From contig JAJHTX010000013.1 in assembly GCA_032164295.1 (NCBI GenBank), positions 1,518,911-1,582,910 of the forward strand: a stretch of 64,000 nt of DNA, in the 5' to 3' direction. The position numbers and the translations under genes are program-made. This document shows positions 1 through 13,730 of the stretch, piece by piece. Within the stretch, counting starts at the first letter, position 1, and every line of letters starts with the position of its first letter. Origin of the DNA: Inonotus obliquus (Eukaryota > Basidiomycota > Agaricomycetes > Hymenochaetales > Hymenochaetaceae). A model generated the notes under the pieces. That model made no database searches. It was not told where the DNA came from and saw only the letters and a program-made list of their open reading frames with translations.

Positions 1-308
1 GTGCTGAAGACTTCTATCGTTCGATGAGGCCAAGCAACAAGGTTCTGGAGGATGGTCATTTTACACTGGATGGTCGAGAAAGGCAACCAAGGCGACTCAT
101 GTCGTAAGCGGCATCGCCATCGTCGGCTGGCTAGATTCTTCTGAACAAGAAGGATTCACTGGTAGGCGTTCAAAAGGGTGCCGGGATTGTCTTAGCTACG
201 CCTTTCGTACTGGCTGGTGCCGTAACTTTCGGTGCAGGTACAATGGTTTATGTTGCTGGGAAGATATATGTCGGCCTCGGTCACATTTTGAAACGCGGAA
301 AACTTTGA
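1..308 (+). pseudogene. C-terminal fragment of an unknown protein, decayed paralog of the gene at 23280-24125
   Basis: Reading frame 3 encodes segments that align closely with the last third of the protein at 23280-24125: AEDFYRS, VLEDGHFTLDG, then LNKKDSLVGVQKGAGIVLA and a glycine/alanine-rich hydrophobic stretch ending VGLGHILKRGKL before the stop at 306-308. Between these conserved parts the frame has a stop at 105-107 and a short segment (HRHRRLARFF) that is readable only in another frame, so at least two indels or a very short odd intron separate the blocks. The 5' part lies outside the window. No function is known for the family. The hydrophobic C-terminus could be membrane-associated. 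It is most likely a pseudogene; a sequencing error in homopolymer-free sequence seems less likely. Confidence 0.6.
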
Positions 309-1657
309 TGAAATTGAAATGGTGTCCGAATCTCACCATGTACAGCTTGTAGATATGTTGATTCGTGATCATCACCCTATAGTCTACGTGATTTTTGAAT
401 GTGTTGGACCACCATTTTTCGCAGCCACCTTTTCTTACACTGTCTCAGCTCGTAGCTACTGTCCTGTCCCTACCTTTCTGGAATTTGATCCGACTGATAC
501 CATAAGTACTTATATCGCGAAATCGAATGCTAACATGACTCGCTCGAGCAGCACTTCTCATTTTTCTATTGATGAACCGGTCCCTTACGTAAGATGTGGA
601 TTAGCAGGACCATCATAGCGCACTGCACTGGCTGGCGCTATCACTCACTGTACACCAGCAACCAGCATCAGCAACATTGTATGAGATCGCAGCAACACAG
701 TGAAGCAGTGTCATGTCATAGTAGATTCAGATACGTCGTAGGTACTTCGAGATGAAATTACTGCTATCGAACAGCCTAAGATACAGGCGAGTGGCTACCA
801 TCGTTTCTTGTCCAATTCGATTTGCTGACGTGTTCATCCAGCGATGCATCTACCACTTAGCGTTGACCTCCGCTCACACGAACTCCATTATCAGCATGGG
901 ATCCATGGAATCAGCATAAGCGCTGCGTAGAAAATGCAACATGTGGATACTGGACGTATCACGAAAAGTGGCATTCGGCGAGAAAGGTTCGTGATGGGAG
1001 AATGGGAGAAGATGTACTTGAATGGTGATGCATCACACTGTTTCAAGACTTCGCTGTGTTGATTTGATGATTAGCTTTGGACACGATTGACGAGTTTGGG
1101 ATAATATTCCAATCTCAGGGACGTTCGATCATGGTCATGCTTCGACGACCTGTGCTGGCCATTTTGATGCGAGGAGACATCGTCGCGACCTACTTGGTGG
1201 CCCTAGATAAATGACGCCGTCCTGTAGCTTGGACCGCTCGATTTGTATTCGGGTTGGATCGTGGTACGAGTTTATCAATAATACGAGACAACTATCCGTG
1301 AAGGAAAAGAAAGAAAGATGGTAATGGCAATGGTTCCGAGTCCAAAAGCTGGGCGCAATCAGTCCGGTAAGCAAACACTCACGATTCCTTCTCATACCAT
1401 TCAGGTCAATTTCAAAACGCTGATAATCAATCAAAGTTACGAAACGATGCGAACACTGGTATTCAACCTGCTTTGGGTGTGGAAATATGAAAGGCTAAGG
1501 GAACTCGTTGCGATGTCTTACATATAGCGTTTCTCCCCCTTCCCGGCTCTTGAGAGCAGGATTCCCATTACCCGTTACCTATCTCCGTTTCCATCTTTAC
1601 ACCTCTTTCGCACCTCGTCCGCCACAGGTTGTGCATGACGCTATTCTCGACTCAGGT
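309..1657. other. Intergenic, no gene recognised
   Basis: Short ORFs here have no family features, consistent composition or splice logic. The 3' part is the presumed promoter of the DUF6533 gene. Confidence 0.5.
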
Positions 1658-3467
1658 ATGAGTGAACAGCCCACACCGTTGACTGTTGAAAGGTTATATG
1701 CGCTCCGGTACCTCACTAGTATGTTATCAACTCCTACCCACGCAAACGATGTTTGGGATAGGGCAATCAGAATCGTAACTGACCCTGCTCCGTCCTCACT
1801 TTCTTTCTTATCAGTTGCCGGGCTGACGGTACTTGTATACGATGCTCTGTTGACCTATAATGAGGAGCTGCGCTTCATATGGTCACCCATTTTAGGGAGA
1901 GTCAGACAGGGTGGGATTAGGAAGTTGAGGATTCCAAGACCGATTTTTCTGTACCTTATTGCGAGGTACTGTATGCTGGGTATTGGGTTGTTATATTTAT
2001 ATGGTGGGACATTGTCTTGCCTATACTGTTTAACGAATAATGACAAAGTCCCGTGTTTGTAGACCTCATTCCGTCAAGAGACCTCACGATCAATTGGGTA
2101 CGTTTCCTGCCTCTCGCCTCGGTAGTTCGGCGGAATTTTTCTGATATGAGTCGCTTTCCGCAGTACATAGCTTAGCCACTGCACTACTGGGAAGAGACTC
2201 AAATCACTTTCAGGTGTCAAGGATCCGCCGTATTCGTATTCTGTGTTGACGTTATCGTAGAAGTCCTCAGCTGCGGTTCGTTATTTCATCTCTTTTCGCG
2301 TGTAATTGTTATTTTACCACTAACGTGTTATCTAGGCGTTGTCCTTCATCAACTCTTTCAACTATGGCAATTTAGTCGCCTCATTTCCCGAATAGTCCTC
2401 GTTGTATTCTTCCTATCGAAAGTTGTCTTGTTCGCATTTGCGACTGCTGCTATCTTCTTGATAAAACGTGGGTACTCTCATACTTTCTTTCGGAGGTTAT
2501 TCTGTATTGGTAAACTTTTATTCTACGCGCAGAGCATATTACGTTCATGTCTGTGGGACATGTACGATTTTGTGGAGTTACTGATTCGTCGAGGTTATTT
2601 CTTGGAGTTTGGATCACCTGCGTAAGTACCAAGCTACTTTAAGCCAACCTCCCTTTAGTTTTACTCAATGATAATGATGGTATAGGTGACGTTTGACGTA
2701 TTTGCATTTGTTCTACTTTTGCTGAATGCATTGTCTAAACCGAGGTCGGAGAGTCAGAGGTTATTGAGAATCCTTTATGCGGACGGGGTTATTTTCTTTT
2801 TGGTACGTCTCCTGATTCTTTCTTTGGCAGGTTGTTGGATAATATGTATGCTCATTTCGGTTTATGCGACTTGTAGACCATTTTCAGTACGTTGAAGAGA
2901 TTACTCTCATGTTGAAGTGGCCTGATTGGATTATTGTATCAACTTGAAGCGATGAGATCAATGAATCTGATAATTAGCGCTGCTGCTCCGGTAAGTGTTA
3001 TTATTTATCGAGATGTTCTCGTGTTGACGATATGCTCTGTTGATATACCGCAATTCTCAGCCATCTATGATCATCTTGGCGATTGTGTAAGTACTTACCT
3101 ACCCTACCACATATCGCTCACCCACCCACCCACTAACCATCCATCCAACTCGTCTATTCACTCAAACAGATTCTCAGCATCAATGGTCTCAACAGTCGTC
3201 TCAAGATCTTTCTTACGTTTACAACAACGTCTCACCAGGGATCATGTTCGAACTGATTCGTCGCATAATGGGGATGAGTCATTCTTTGATGATGACGATA
3301 ATCTCATCTGGAACGGAGGACATGGAGAAGGGGAGGGAGGATACTCTTTGAAAAAGACGGATAAGGATAAAAGGGAAGGGAAGACGGCGGAGAAGAAGAG
3401 GATGGGCGGAAGTGGGAGTTTTGATGATAGTACGATGAAGAGTATGGCTTCTTCTAATGGGTGGTGA
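1658..3467 (+). CDS. DUF6533-type multi-pass membrane protein, multi-exon
   Basis: The start ATG at 1658 opens MSEQPTPLTVERLYALRYL and is followed by FLSVAGLTVLVYDALLTYN and EELRFIWSP, the hallmark N-terminus of the basidiomycete DUF6533 membrane family. Later exons keep the family order: a segment VLHQLFQLWQFSRLISRIV with a following hydrophobic helix (about 2336-2470), VTFDVFAFVLLLLNALSKPR and LLRILYADGVIFFL (2687-2802), then LEAMRSMNLIISAAAP (about 2943-2990). The last exon runs from about 3172 to the stop at 3467 and encodes a hydrophilic, charged tail (DESFFDDDDN, KTDKDKREGK). About seven transmembrane helices are expected. Introns of 50-100 nt with GTAAGT/GTACGT donors are visible at about 2623, 2803, 2992 and 3089; the exons between 2000 and 2330 are the least certain. 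The biochemical role of DUF6533 proteins is unknown. The gene converges on the ABC transporter downstream. Confidence 0.75.
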
Positions 3468-4126
3468 GATGCGCGTTAGTCTATTAGTCTGTCAGGGGTC
3501 GAGCCAGGAGTCAAGATGGCAAGAGTGAGAGTGGATCTAGTACTGTGCGTGTAGACTCAAGACATAGGACTTGGATACTCCACTCCCCATTAAGACGCTT
3601 CTGTATTCTGAGGATTCGATGGTTTGATCGAATATGCCTATGTATGTACTCGTGTACGTATGTACGTTACAATTCAGCAAATTGGTTTATTGATCGGGTG
3701 GAAGGACTTTGAAATGCAATCCAACAAATGCATGTATTTTGTCAATCATTGTTCCCACAACAAGGTTGATACTCGACGTTCGACACTCGACATAAGTCAT
3801 TCTATAACGATGATGGGAGAAGTTTTTTGATAGCGATAGCAAGAAAGCGATGACACAAACACAAAGACAGCACAAAAGACAAAACAAAAAGTCAGTGGCA
3901 AGATGACAAGAAAGACAGGGAGACGGTTCCGTCCTGTTTCCCTCTCCCTTGACTCTTCTTCGGTAACCGCCAAGCGCCACTATTCTGCGACGCGTAAGAC
4001 GGGAGAGCAGAGACGGGAGATTCGAGACGTGGACCGCAAAGCCCAGCCTTGTCTTAAGAAGCTCCACCTTCTCATTTACCTACTCTATCTCGATTCTCGC
4101 TCCTGCTCTTACAGTTGCACTCAATC
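3468..4126. other. Convergent intergenic region
   Basis: Lies between the 3' ends of the DUF6533 gene and the first ABC transporter. It should hold both 3' UTRs; no ORF here has coding character. Confidence 0.5.
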
Positions 4127-7100
4127 CTATGGCCCTTGATCCTTCCCCTTGCTCTGCACTCGACCTTGGGTACTCGCCTCCGCTTTCGCATTCGCAGCTT
4201 CCTCCAACTCCGTAAAGTTTCCGCTTTTCAAACACATCCCACGAAAAACTCCATCTTGTTTTTGTAAAAGGTTATATGGAGTATCGAATTCGACTATTTG
4301 ACCTTGATCGAGGACTAGCAGACGATCGTAGTCTATTACTGTTCGGAGACGGTGGGCGACTGGTGTAGTTGCGAGAGCGTGGTGGTAATTAGTAACGTGT
4401 TCCGGAGAAGATGTGAAGGAGAACGTACTTGTAAGCAACAAAGAATCACAGAACTCTTCTCTAATGGTTTGTTGGATCTTAGCATCAGTACTAAAATCAA
4501 TGCTGCTAGTCGCTTCATCCAGTATAACAACAGCGCTTCGACGTAATAAAGCACGAGCCATTGCTAGAAGTTGACGTTGACCTGCGCTAAAGTTGAGTCC
4601 ACCGGAAGAGACGGAAGTTGAAAGAGTTATCTTGGGTTGGTCGGACGTATTGACGGATGTGGATGAGACGGCGGTGGATTCGGAGAGAGAGCGGGATGGC
4701 GTGGGTGAGGGTGAGGAAGAGGAGGGTTGATTGATGGCCGTTGTGTCTGTTTCTTCACGTTCGATGTCACGAATGGATGGAGCGCGAGAGGAGCGACGCG
4801 AGACTAGGTTGCTCTCCGAGATCATTTGGACACGACGGAGTGCGTCGAGACATTCGAGGTCGGTGTAGTCACCGAAGGGGTCTAAATTATCACGGATCGT
4901 TCCTGAGAAGAGTGTAGCGTCCTTAAAGACCGGTTAGTCTGGAGTAGTCACATAGAGAGAGAAGACGAACCTGAGGGATGAAAGTGAGCCGTGAACGTAA
5001 ATCATTCACACCAATCGTCGCAATATCAACTCCATCAATAAAAATATGTCCTTGCGCAGGGTCCGTAAAGCGTAATAAACTCATAGCAAGGGTACTTTTC
5101 CCACTCCCAGTTCTTCCCAACAACCCAACCCGTTCTCTTGCACGTAGGGTGAACGAAACGTCATGAAGTACAGCAGGAAGATCGGGCGCATAGCGTATTA
5201 CGAGATCTTTTACTTCTACGAGTTTATTCTCGTTCGGTCCGGAGCTTGAAGGCCAATGTGCTGGAGGACGGGAATTTTGGATTATTGCTGGTGGTTCTTG
5301 TGGGAGGTCGAGGTATTCGACTATACGCTCGACGGAGTTGAGGTCTAGTTCGAGTTGTGTCCAGAAGCGGCATGTCCACTGCAAAACAAGGGACACGTAT
5401 TAGTGGACATGTTGTTCAGGAAAGGAGATGGGAGTACGCACGTAGATATTGTTCGTGAATTGCATCTATGCAAACATTCAGTACCGGCATATCAATCTAC
5501 GGGGACGTTCTACTCACAGCACTCGTAATACACAGCGCGGCCCATCCAGCACGTCCAGGTCGAGTAGCCGAGTCAGACGTAAGAGCAAACATAGTCGTTA
5601 CAAAGACAGCAAGAGCGCTCAAAAAGTCAAAACGCAGCAGTAGCCATCGGTTCGTCATCTACCCAAATATTTTATTAGAGCCTCCTTCCATGCAGTTCGA
5701 AGCAAGAGCACTTACCCTTGAAGCGGGATAGAAAGAAACAGAGGGGGGAATCGAGTCAGCATATGCCTCAAAAAGTCGGAAGAGGCAATGGAGCCCACCA
5801 GAAGTGATAAAACATCTGCAGTGTCAAGTCGATTCTATGATAGAGTCCATTCATGAACCGTGGTTCCGCAGAGAAGGCGCGAACAGTAACGACTGTCATT
5901 TGGAAAAAGTCCATAAGAATTGCGAGGTGAATCGATGAATGATTAGGATTACTTACTGCCTTCCAACAATTCCGCAAATCCAGAAACTGAGAAATGGCGA
6001 GTTAGTTAAACCATGAATGATACGTGAGAGTATGCGTCGGTGCTCACAAATAGGCGACCTAGTAGTACTTTCCATCCTACGTAAATCACGCCCTGTATTG
6101 AGGTACCCAATAGCCAACTTATAATAAAAATAGCCAATGAATACAGCAGGGAAGATGAAAGGAGGGAACACGGCGACGATAACAACAAGAGAAGTAAAGA
6201 AGGATGCAAGCGATTGGTTAACAGCTTGAAGTGAACTTGCGAGGTTAGTGTCGACAGTTTCTATATCTTTGCTGAAACGATTAAGGATACGTCCCGTTGG
6301 TGTCGTGTCTAACCAACGCATGGTGCATCGGGTAACGGTTTGTAATAGCCGACTGAAGAGGGTTCGAGATGCATAGAGTGCGCCGGTGTATTGTGTTGCG
6401 GAGGACGTGATTCCGACTACGACGGTGAACAATCCGATCAGAGCATATACAATGACATAGAAGAAGGGTCTCTCCTGAGCGGGAGGGAGGCGGTCTTCCA
6501 AGCCCATTGAGCTAAAGCTTTGATGTGCGTTTGGGTAGTGATGAGTCGAGAACGAATCGGGCAAGAGCGTGTGTTGTTCCAAAATGGTATTGGACGAGAA
6601 GGAATGTGTGAAGAGAGCCGATTCTCCTTTCCCGTAAGCTTCACCCCAGACCTAGAAGTGGTGAGTAGAGTGAAAGGTCAGAATTTCCGGGGCTAACCTT
6701 GATCCAATATTTTTCTATGAAGCCCAAGACTTGCACACAGACGATCAGGAAGACCAGAATAGCCCACGTCCAGTAAGACCTAGAAGGGATCCTTGAATAT
6801 CACATACAACAAGGACAGCTTGAGGAAACTCACGAAGCCTTCAAATACGTCTTATAAATTCTCCACTTCACACTACCTGTCTCCCGTTCTTCGTCTTTAA
6901 CAAGCTTACGAGGCTTTTTCGACTTTTTCTTATCGACTTCACCATTTGTATCACCAGCAACACCGACACCATTAGCTCCAGCTCCGGCTTCATCCTGAAT
7001 TGTCTTAGACGCCTCTTGCTCCTCGCCTTCATCCGCTTTTTGTTCATCTTCTCGACGCTCTTCGACGGCTTCTTCTACAGTGATTGCTTCGAGTATACCA

Positions 7101-10100
7101 CTTTCTCGGAGTTCTTTCACTGTTCCTTGGACATCGATGCGCCCGTCGAGCATACGAACTAGGAAGAAGGTTCCTGGGAGGACAAGTTCGACGTGGTGCG
7201 TTACAAGGACCTTGGAGGTTAGTGGTACTTCAGTCCATGTACTCCATGGATTTTGTAGGAAAACTTACGACTGTGCGATCTTTCAATAGCGGACCCATTA
7301 AGAGTTTCTGGAACAGATGACGAGCAGTATGACTATCCTACATCATTCAACAAAGATTATCTCTGAACAAAACGTATCCGAAGGTGAGACTTACAACCGC
7401 GCTCAGAGGATCGTCCAGGAGCACAAACTTCGTCCGCGCATAGATCGCCCTAAACAAGCGTTAGTTCGCGGCTCTACCAAGACAATGCACATATTTAACA
7501 AACCTTGCCAAAGCAACACGAGCCTTCTGACCACCACTCAACGAAACACCACGAGCACCGATCTCGGTTTCATCATTATCCTCGAGAATAGCAAGATCAG
7601 GCCTTAAAGCACATGCGTCCAGCACCGCTGCGTATCGTTCGGAATCGAAAGGATATCCGAAGAGAATGTTTTCTTTGATGGATTGGTGTTGAAGCCACGG
7701 AGTTTGCGCGGCATACGAGATTGTGTGCGTGAGTCCGTTTTCGTAGACATGGTGCGGGTCTTTGCGCATGAGGATTTTGCCTTCCGTAAGTATCATTTCT
7801 CCAAGCATTGCAAGCTGGAAGGAAATAGATCAGAAATAGGTAAAGCACTTGAAAGAAACACCATACCAGAAGTGCGGTCTTCCCACTCGCTGTAGGGCCA
7901 GTAATAACACTAAGCGCACCGTCTGGGAATACGACAGAGATACCGCGAAGTTCAAAAACGTGATCTTGCTCTTCTTCAGTGCCAGCTTGTGAGATATCTG
8001 TCGGGACGGAGTCTGTAATGGCAGCTTCCATAAGCCGTTCCGAGGACGCCTTTGTTTTTACTGTCTTATCCTTCCCCTTGGACTTGTCATCGTTCTTCTC
8101 CGCCTCTTCAACCGCGTTCCATTTCAGAGATGCGTTTTGGAGGCCTAGGACCTGAATAACGCTAAACTCGTTTTGCGTATCTTCTTTGAGAGTTGATACC
8201 TGTGGTCCAACTTCGTCTTCGTTCAGGAATGTCTCGATTCGTTGGAACGCGACGCGAGTTTGAAGAATGTGCACAATCCACGTCCTACAGTACGAATTAG
8301 TTTGATCTATGCTCGAGGATATACAGTATACTTACGGAATGACGTTCAATGGCTGACGAATCATGGAGAACAAGGAGATCGCGGTAAAAGCGGTACCGAC
8401 GGTGAGCTCGTGCCCACGGACAACATACGTTAAAAATGACAGAACGCTGACGAGAATTGGCGCAGTTGACCAAACGGCTTGGAACATTACTGAATTGAAT
8501 CGACCTGGTCGAATGAACGACGATCAATTGAGGTCTCCGCGTATGAAACGAAAGAACGACAACTCACTCTTAACCAACCATTTCAACTCCTTTCCGCGTG
8601 ATTCTTCCGTCCTATCAATCCATTTATCCTCCCATGCGAAAAACTTGATAAACTTTAGCGCGCCGAGTAGCTCGTTTACAACACCCATTCTCTTATCACG
8701 CGCTGCTAAGACACCCTTCTGAATCCGTACTGCGCGACGAGCGAGGAAGTTGTTAAGCGGCCAGACTAAGAGTATGACTGTGAACCCAGCGAATGCGGAG
8801 ACACCGAGAAGTTGATAGAGGAATGCAGATGCGATGAAGATTTCCAAGGGTGCACCGTAGATAAAGTACATGCCGCTGATCACCTGCAGAGGAAAGCATC
8901 AGAAAAAATCGTTCTGGAGAGCTGCTGGGAAGTAGCACGCACCATTGCGATGCGATTCGCGTCTCCGGCCATTAAATTCACGATCTTTCCTATGTCTGCA
9001 CCAGCCTTTGGTTCATCACCCTTATCATCCCCCTTCCCCTTCTTCTTTTCCTTCTTCTCGTCACTTTTCTGCTCCTTCTCCTGGTTTACAATCCCAGAAA
9101 AGTCCTTCCTCTTGAGCGCCTTGTCGTAAATCGCAGACATCAGTTGCGAACGGATACGCACGCTTGCACGCCGACCATACCATAGATGCTGCAAATCAGC
9201 TTGAGCCTTGAGGACTTGCGAGGCAAGCATCAGGACCGCAAAGAGGTAGGCGCGTGCGATAGCAGAAGAAAGTCCGCTGTCGATGGCATCTATAATGCGC
9301 TTGAGGAAGAAAGGGCCGAGATAGTTGCAGAAGACGGATGCAAAGGTACCGACAAAGTCCAAGCTAAATGATAACTCAATCACAGTACGCTCTTGAAAGG
9401 AAAAGGAACATACATGATATCCCTCGAGTTAGCAGCCCATATTTTCCATAATAGACCCTTCTTCTGATTCAAGGTCAAAAACTTACGGAAAACGGGGCGT
9501 GCTTGCATGGTGACGCTGAGGTCCCATACATCCTCCTCTTTCAGCGTCTCAACCGTTCCTTTTGCAATAAGCGGGTTGACCCAGTTGAACGTTATCCATC
9601 CGAATAACGTGGTATAGTCTTCCGGCGAGACGTTCTTTCCAACGTTTTCCTTTACAGACTCACTCGGTTCGTTGAGTGGCCTGCTGAGGACGAGGGCGAA
9701 TAGACCGAAAGTCAGAACAAGGTTCGTGATTAGTCCGGCAAGTGCAAGACGCGAAGGCATCGGATCGTTGTAAACATTATGGTCAAAGATGACTCCTCCG
9801 AGCATGAGAGACGCGCCGATGAGATGAAAGATGTAGAGAGTGACGAGGCCATATGGAGGCTCGATAGATGGTTTGAGCGCCGGCCTGAGAGAAGCGTAAA
9901 GCCATGTAGAAGCGAACATGAATGCGATAATTCCTCCTCTGACATCTTTATCCCCGGCAGATAATAAGTAAGCGCCGACTGCAATCCAAGCGCCAGTCTG
10001 GATAAGACCGACGATTGTTAGAACGACGGTAAACCAACGCGGTGTTCGCTTTTTTTGATGCTCGATGGGCTGGTTTGGCTTGGTGTTGTCATAGTCTAGT

Positions 10101-10282
10101 GCATCAGCTTCGTCGAGAGTAAGAAATTCTTGAAGGGGAGACGGAAAAGATGAGAATATGCGGGTGAAAGCAAGATGGATGAGGAAGGATATGACGAGAG
10201 CAAATGGAAGAATAGAACTCCAAGCCGCTCTTACGCAGGCATCCTCCAAGTCGAGTGCAGACTTGGACGGACAGAAGAGCAT
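4127..10282 (-). CDS. ABCC-family (MRP/YCF1-type) full ABC transporter, copy 1
   Basis: Spliced by eye this gives a protein of roughly 1,400 residues in many exons. The start at 10282 (MLFCPSKSALDLED) is followed by an N-terminal hydrophobic TMD0 of about five helices, then TMD1 with the family segment IVNLMAGDANRIAMV. NBD1 has Walker A GPTASGKT (about 7890), signature LSGGQKARVALAR (about 7520-7560) and a Walker B reading FVLLDDPLSAV, with Asp instead of the catalytic Glu as is usual in ABCC NBD1. After an acidic linker comes TMD2 (TMRWLDTTPTGRILNRFSKD). NBD2 has Walker A GLLGRTGSGKST (about 5110), signature NFSAGQRQLLAMAR, Walker B VVILDEATSSID and H-loop VAHRLRT. Such proteins export conjugates, drugs or metals at the vacuole or plasma membrane; the substrate cannot be told from sequence. 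A Lys/Glu-rich insertion sits in TMD1. It forms a tandem pair with the gene at 13731-19735. Confidence 0.93.
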
Positions 10283-10688
10283 AGTGATAGTGGATGAAAG
10301 AGAGAAAGAAAGGTGGGAAGAGGCGTAGGAGGACTAGGACCGTGGTGAGTGCATAGCAGTCTATCTTTAGATTCGTAAGCCGGAAATCCGCCCCCGACTT
10401 TATTACTTACTAATCAATGAGTCAGCGGCACCATGCGAATTGCCATCACTCCTATAGATAAGAATACGATGGGCGCTATACGTGTCCGTGATGGACGCAA
10501 CAATCAAAGTATATTGTACAACATATCCTTTGCGGGATTTCTATCTGTAATACCTGCATGTGTACAGCACAATCGATTTCACTGTGTGCAGTCCGAAGAG
10601 ATACAGAATACATCATTATCTCAACAAGGTGAAATCATTAAAAGAAGGGTCGGGCGCAGGTGGCAAATGATCATACGAACCAAGCGGC
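10283..10688. other. Short intergenic region upstream of ABC copy 1
   Basis: Presumed promoter of ABC copy 1 (minus strand) and 3' UTR of the DUF6534 gene. No other feature seen. Confidence 0.4.
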
Positions 10689-12620
10689 TCACAGTGAGGG
10701 ATCGTATTGATTCCGGAATGATTCATCCGTGCATTGACTCGATTCTCTGACCGACGAATTTCTCGAATTTGCCTACACGCAATAGTCAATATCAATATCC
10801 CCTCCCACGTCAATATGGGTTGTGAGAGAAAGATCTAAACTCACCCTATTACGAGTATCATAGTCCTTATTCGAACCGGGAGTGACAATACTGACCGTAC
10901 CGCTAGACATTGCTTCTTGGAAATGAACTGGTGATCCGATAGTCAGGATATGAGACAATCCATATGCGCGACCTCCCATGACGGATCTGTCATTATTTGC
11001 GACAAGACCTTCGCGTAGTCGCTCTCGTGCGTTAAGCATCGCTAGAAGAGCATTAAAGTATACTGGCTCCGTGTTAAATTAGCTTCATCGGAGACTTAGA
11101 AACCTATGAATGAGAAGGCTGCGTACGTTTGGGAAGACAGAAATAGAAAGCCATGAAGATGTAATTGTGAGACATTGCGGCGAACTGTTGAGATTTAAGG
11201 TGCACGATCTCAGCCATATTTCCGAAAATGATTTATAAGGTGATACAAACCGAGACGAAGCATGCCGTTGCGCATAAGCTTGTTAATAAACCGGTGTTGA
11301 TAATATATATGATCAATACATTGACCACCGTGTCTGTCCTGGGAAGCAGGGTTGAGACATATTACGATACCTCGTCTAACAAATTCACGACTTACGATCT
11401 GAACCCAGTCTTATTTCTTACCAGGAAGAAACATAGCGAACTTGCCACCCACACATCCGCAGCTACAGCCGATCCGAGGCTCAAATACAGGACCCACTGT
11501 TTATAAGATGAAACGTTTATAGTTGTATTGCAGACGAAGCAGCTGCATAAACACGTACAGATAACTCAGTAAACCGGAGAGTAGAACTATACGAGAAACT
11601 AGGGATCAATAGTGAGGCGCGAATGTGTCATGAAACTTTTCATCTGGTATACGGACTTACATTTTGATGCCAAATCCTATTCCAGATACTGTGCCTTGAA
11701 GTATTATTATACGCCGAGGAACCTGACTAGAATCACGTACCAAAAGTCACCGAAGTGAGAGCTAACTTAAGACGAGCAGGACGTTAGGATCGAGTTTGAA
11801 AGACATGATGAATACACACAACCCCGAAAGTCAGAAACGGGTTTCTACTGCTCACTGAGAAATAGTCAGAGAAGAATAATCAGGCATACGACGCGACTTA
11901 CCAATCCATACTCTCCATGCATAAAATCTGAGGTATAATCAAAATACAATATAGCTCTCAGCGTTGCTTGACGCACAAACGGACGATAAAATCGCTGAGT
12001 GTCTGCCAAGAAGAGTAAGTGGGTAGATCCCCGCCACGAATTAGTCATACACACTGTCACGAGGACATGAAGCTAAAGAACAAGATGAGCATATAGTGAA
12101 GAAAGCAAGGGAGAAGAACGCACACATAAGCTCCACGTAGTTTCGGTTATAACTCCAAGGTTGGTGAAGTTTGTTACAATATAGAAATATAGGGCATGAG
12201 AGAGAAGAGCAAGGTGAAGGGTATCAAGCGACCTGAAAAGTCCGAATTCAGCTTAATATACCGTTTCATGATGATATTCTATTCACCAAAGAAATGCAAT
12301 CTATAGGAATGGTCGACTTTCATTACTTAAAATAGCACGAGGAAAGCTAAAGCACCCACCGTCCCTTTCATGAATTTCGTATCGTGAGCTGAGTTCTGGT
12401 AGTAAATGAGAGATTGAACATTAGTGACGCCGTAGAGACTGTTCAATCAAGAGCATAGTTATGTGAGATATAACTCTAATTAACATTGATTTATATAAAC
12501 TTACATTGAAGCAAAAATGAGACCAATAAATGCAGCGCCAAGCGAATTATGGAGATTCACACGTTGCAGACTTGGAGTGTTGCTTAGAGAACCCGGTTCG
12601 GTTCCACTTGCGGATGCCAT
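10689..12620 (-). CDS. DUF6534-type multi-pass membrane protein, multi-exon
   Basis: The start at 12620 encodes MASASGTEPGS and then LGAAFIGLIFASM, followed after an intron by LYGVTNVQSLIYYQNSAHD (about 12360-12440) and SLDTLHLALLSHALYFYIV plus TNFTNLGV (about 12130-12235). This is the conserved start of basidiomycete DUF6534 membrane proteins. The other end of the family is seen at about 11039: LNARERLREGL, the conserved last cytoplasmic motif. Middle exons (11040-12120) are short and only partly resolved by eye. After NKDYDTRNR there is a GTGAGT donor at about 10843; splicing to the TAG at about 10770 gives a serine-rich tail with a stop at 10689. Without that splice the frame stops at 10773. 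Function is unknown. It sits between the two ABC transporters on the same strand. Confidence 0.72.
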
Positions 12621-13730
12621 AACACAGCAAGCGGAAGGAGATCTATTTCGCGAGAGCGGATGGGAAGGACAGTGTAAGGTGACGAGCTTGAAGGGTGCTT
12701 AAGACGAGAGACGCTGTCGGAGAAGGGAGAGTTTCGCTAGTTTATATGGTCCGTGGAATCAGTAGAGAAGCTTCAGGCTGCGATGCTCGCAAAAAGTTCC
12801 AGACCGAAGAATCGGTCAATTTTCATTGGCCGTATCGACCGTATCTCACAGTTCATTAGCGGTGTCCGCGCAGCAGTTGGGATTCCAGAGAAGCTTCGCA
12901 CATCCCGCTTCAGACTCACTAATCACAGGCACTAGTGGATCAGTCCTAAGGCGCATGGTGCTACAGTCGATAGCTCAATGACTATAAAGTGGTCAAAGGT
13001 TATTCGAAGTGCTGCGGGTGAGCCACTCACTTATTGCGTACGAACACATCTGTCGCAGAAAAGAAGTCATACTGTCGTCAAGGAATCAGAATGGAACTTG
13101 GGAATAAACACCCTACGTTTATTCGCAGAATATAGATTCTCCATAAGAAGAGCAATCTATCCCCGCACCAGTCCCCGCGCCATAGCTAGGCTCTCTGAAT
13201 GGAAACGTGGCCGCGTAAACCCCGAGTTCCAGTGTCGACAAGAAGTCCGTTAACGATGGTCCGCAATTGTAGACTCATAGAACGCCGGTTCGGAGAACCG
13301 AAACCATTCAGAGTTTCCGTTCAAAATCCTGTTTTTAGGTACGTGGTCCTAGTCGCGCTGCATGATAGAGTAAAGACGGCCAATTCGGGGTCGTTCTTTT
13401 GGAGGAGAAAGGAGAACGGAAGAGATTTCCACTTGTACGCCGCTGATCAGAACCTCTCGTCGTAGTGATACAGTAATTACGTAACTTGAAACCTCATTCA
13501 GCTGCGACGGTCAACACTCCGGTCCCTATTTACGTCAATTATTATTGAGCATAAACGTTTTTTGACGAAAAAGTCCATCGAAAAATTGGGATAAAACGTT
13601 TGGCGAGATTATGCTTCTCGCATGATAAGTAAGTCGATTTATGATGATACAGGCAAACAAGCAGATCAGACATCCAAGACATCTTGAAAGTAACTAGCAA
13701 TGAATACGACAAGATCGTTGAAGGAACCAT
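12621..13730. other. Intergenic, no gene recognised
   Basis: Lies between the DUF6534 start and the 3' end of ABC copy 2. ORFs of up to 91 codons occur on the plus strand but show no motif or homology that I recognise. Confidence 0.45.
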
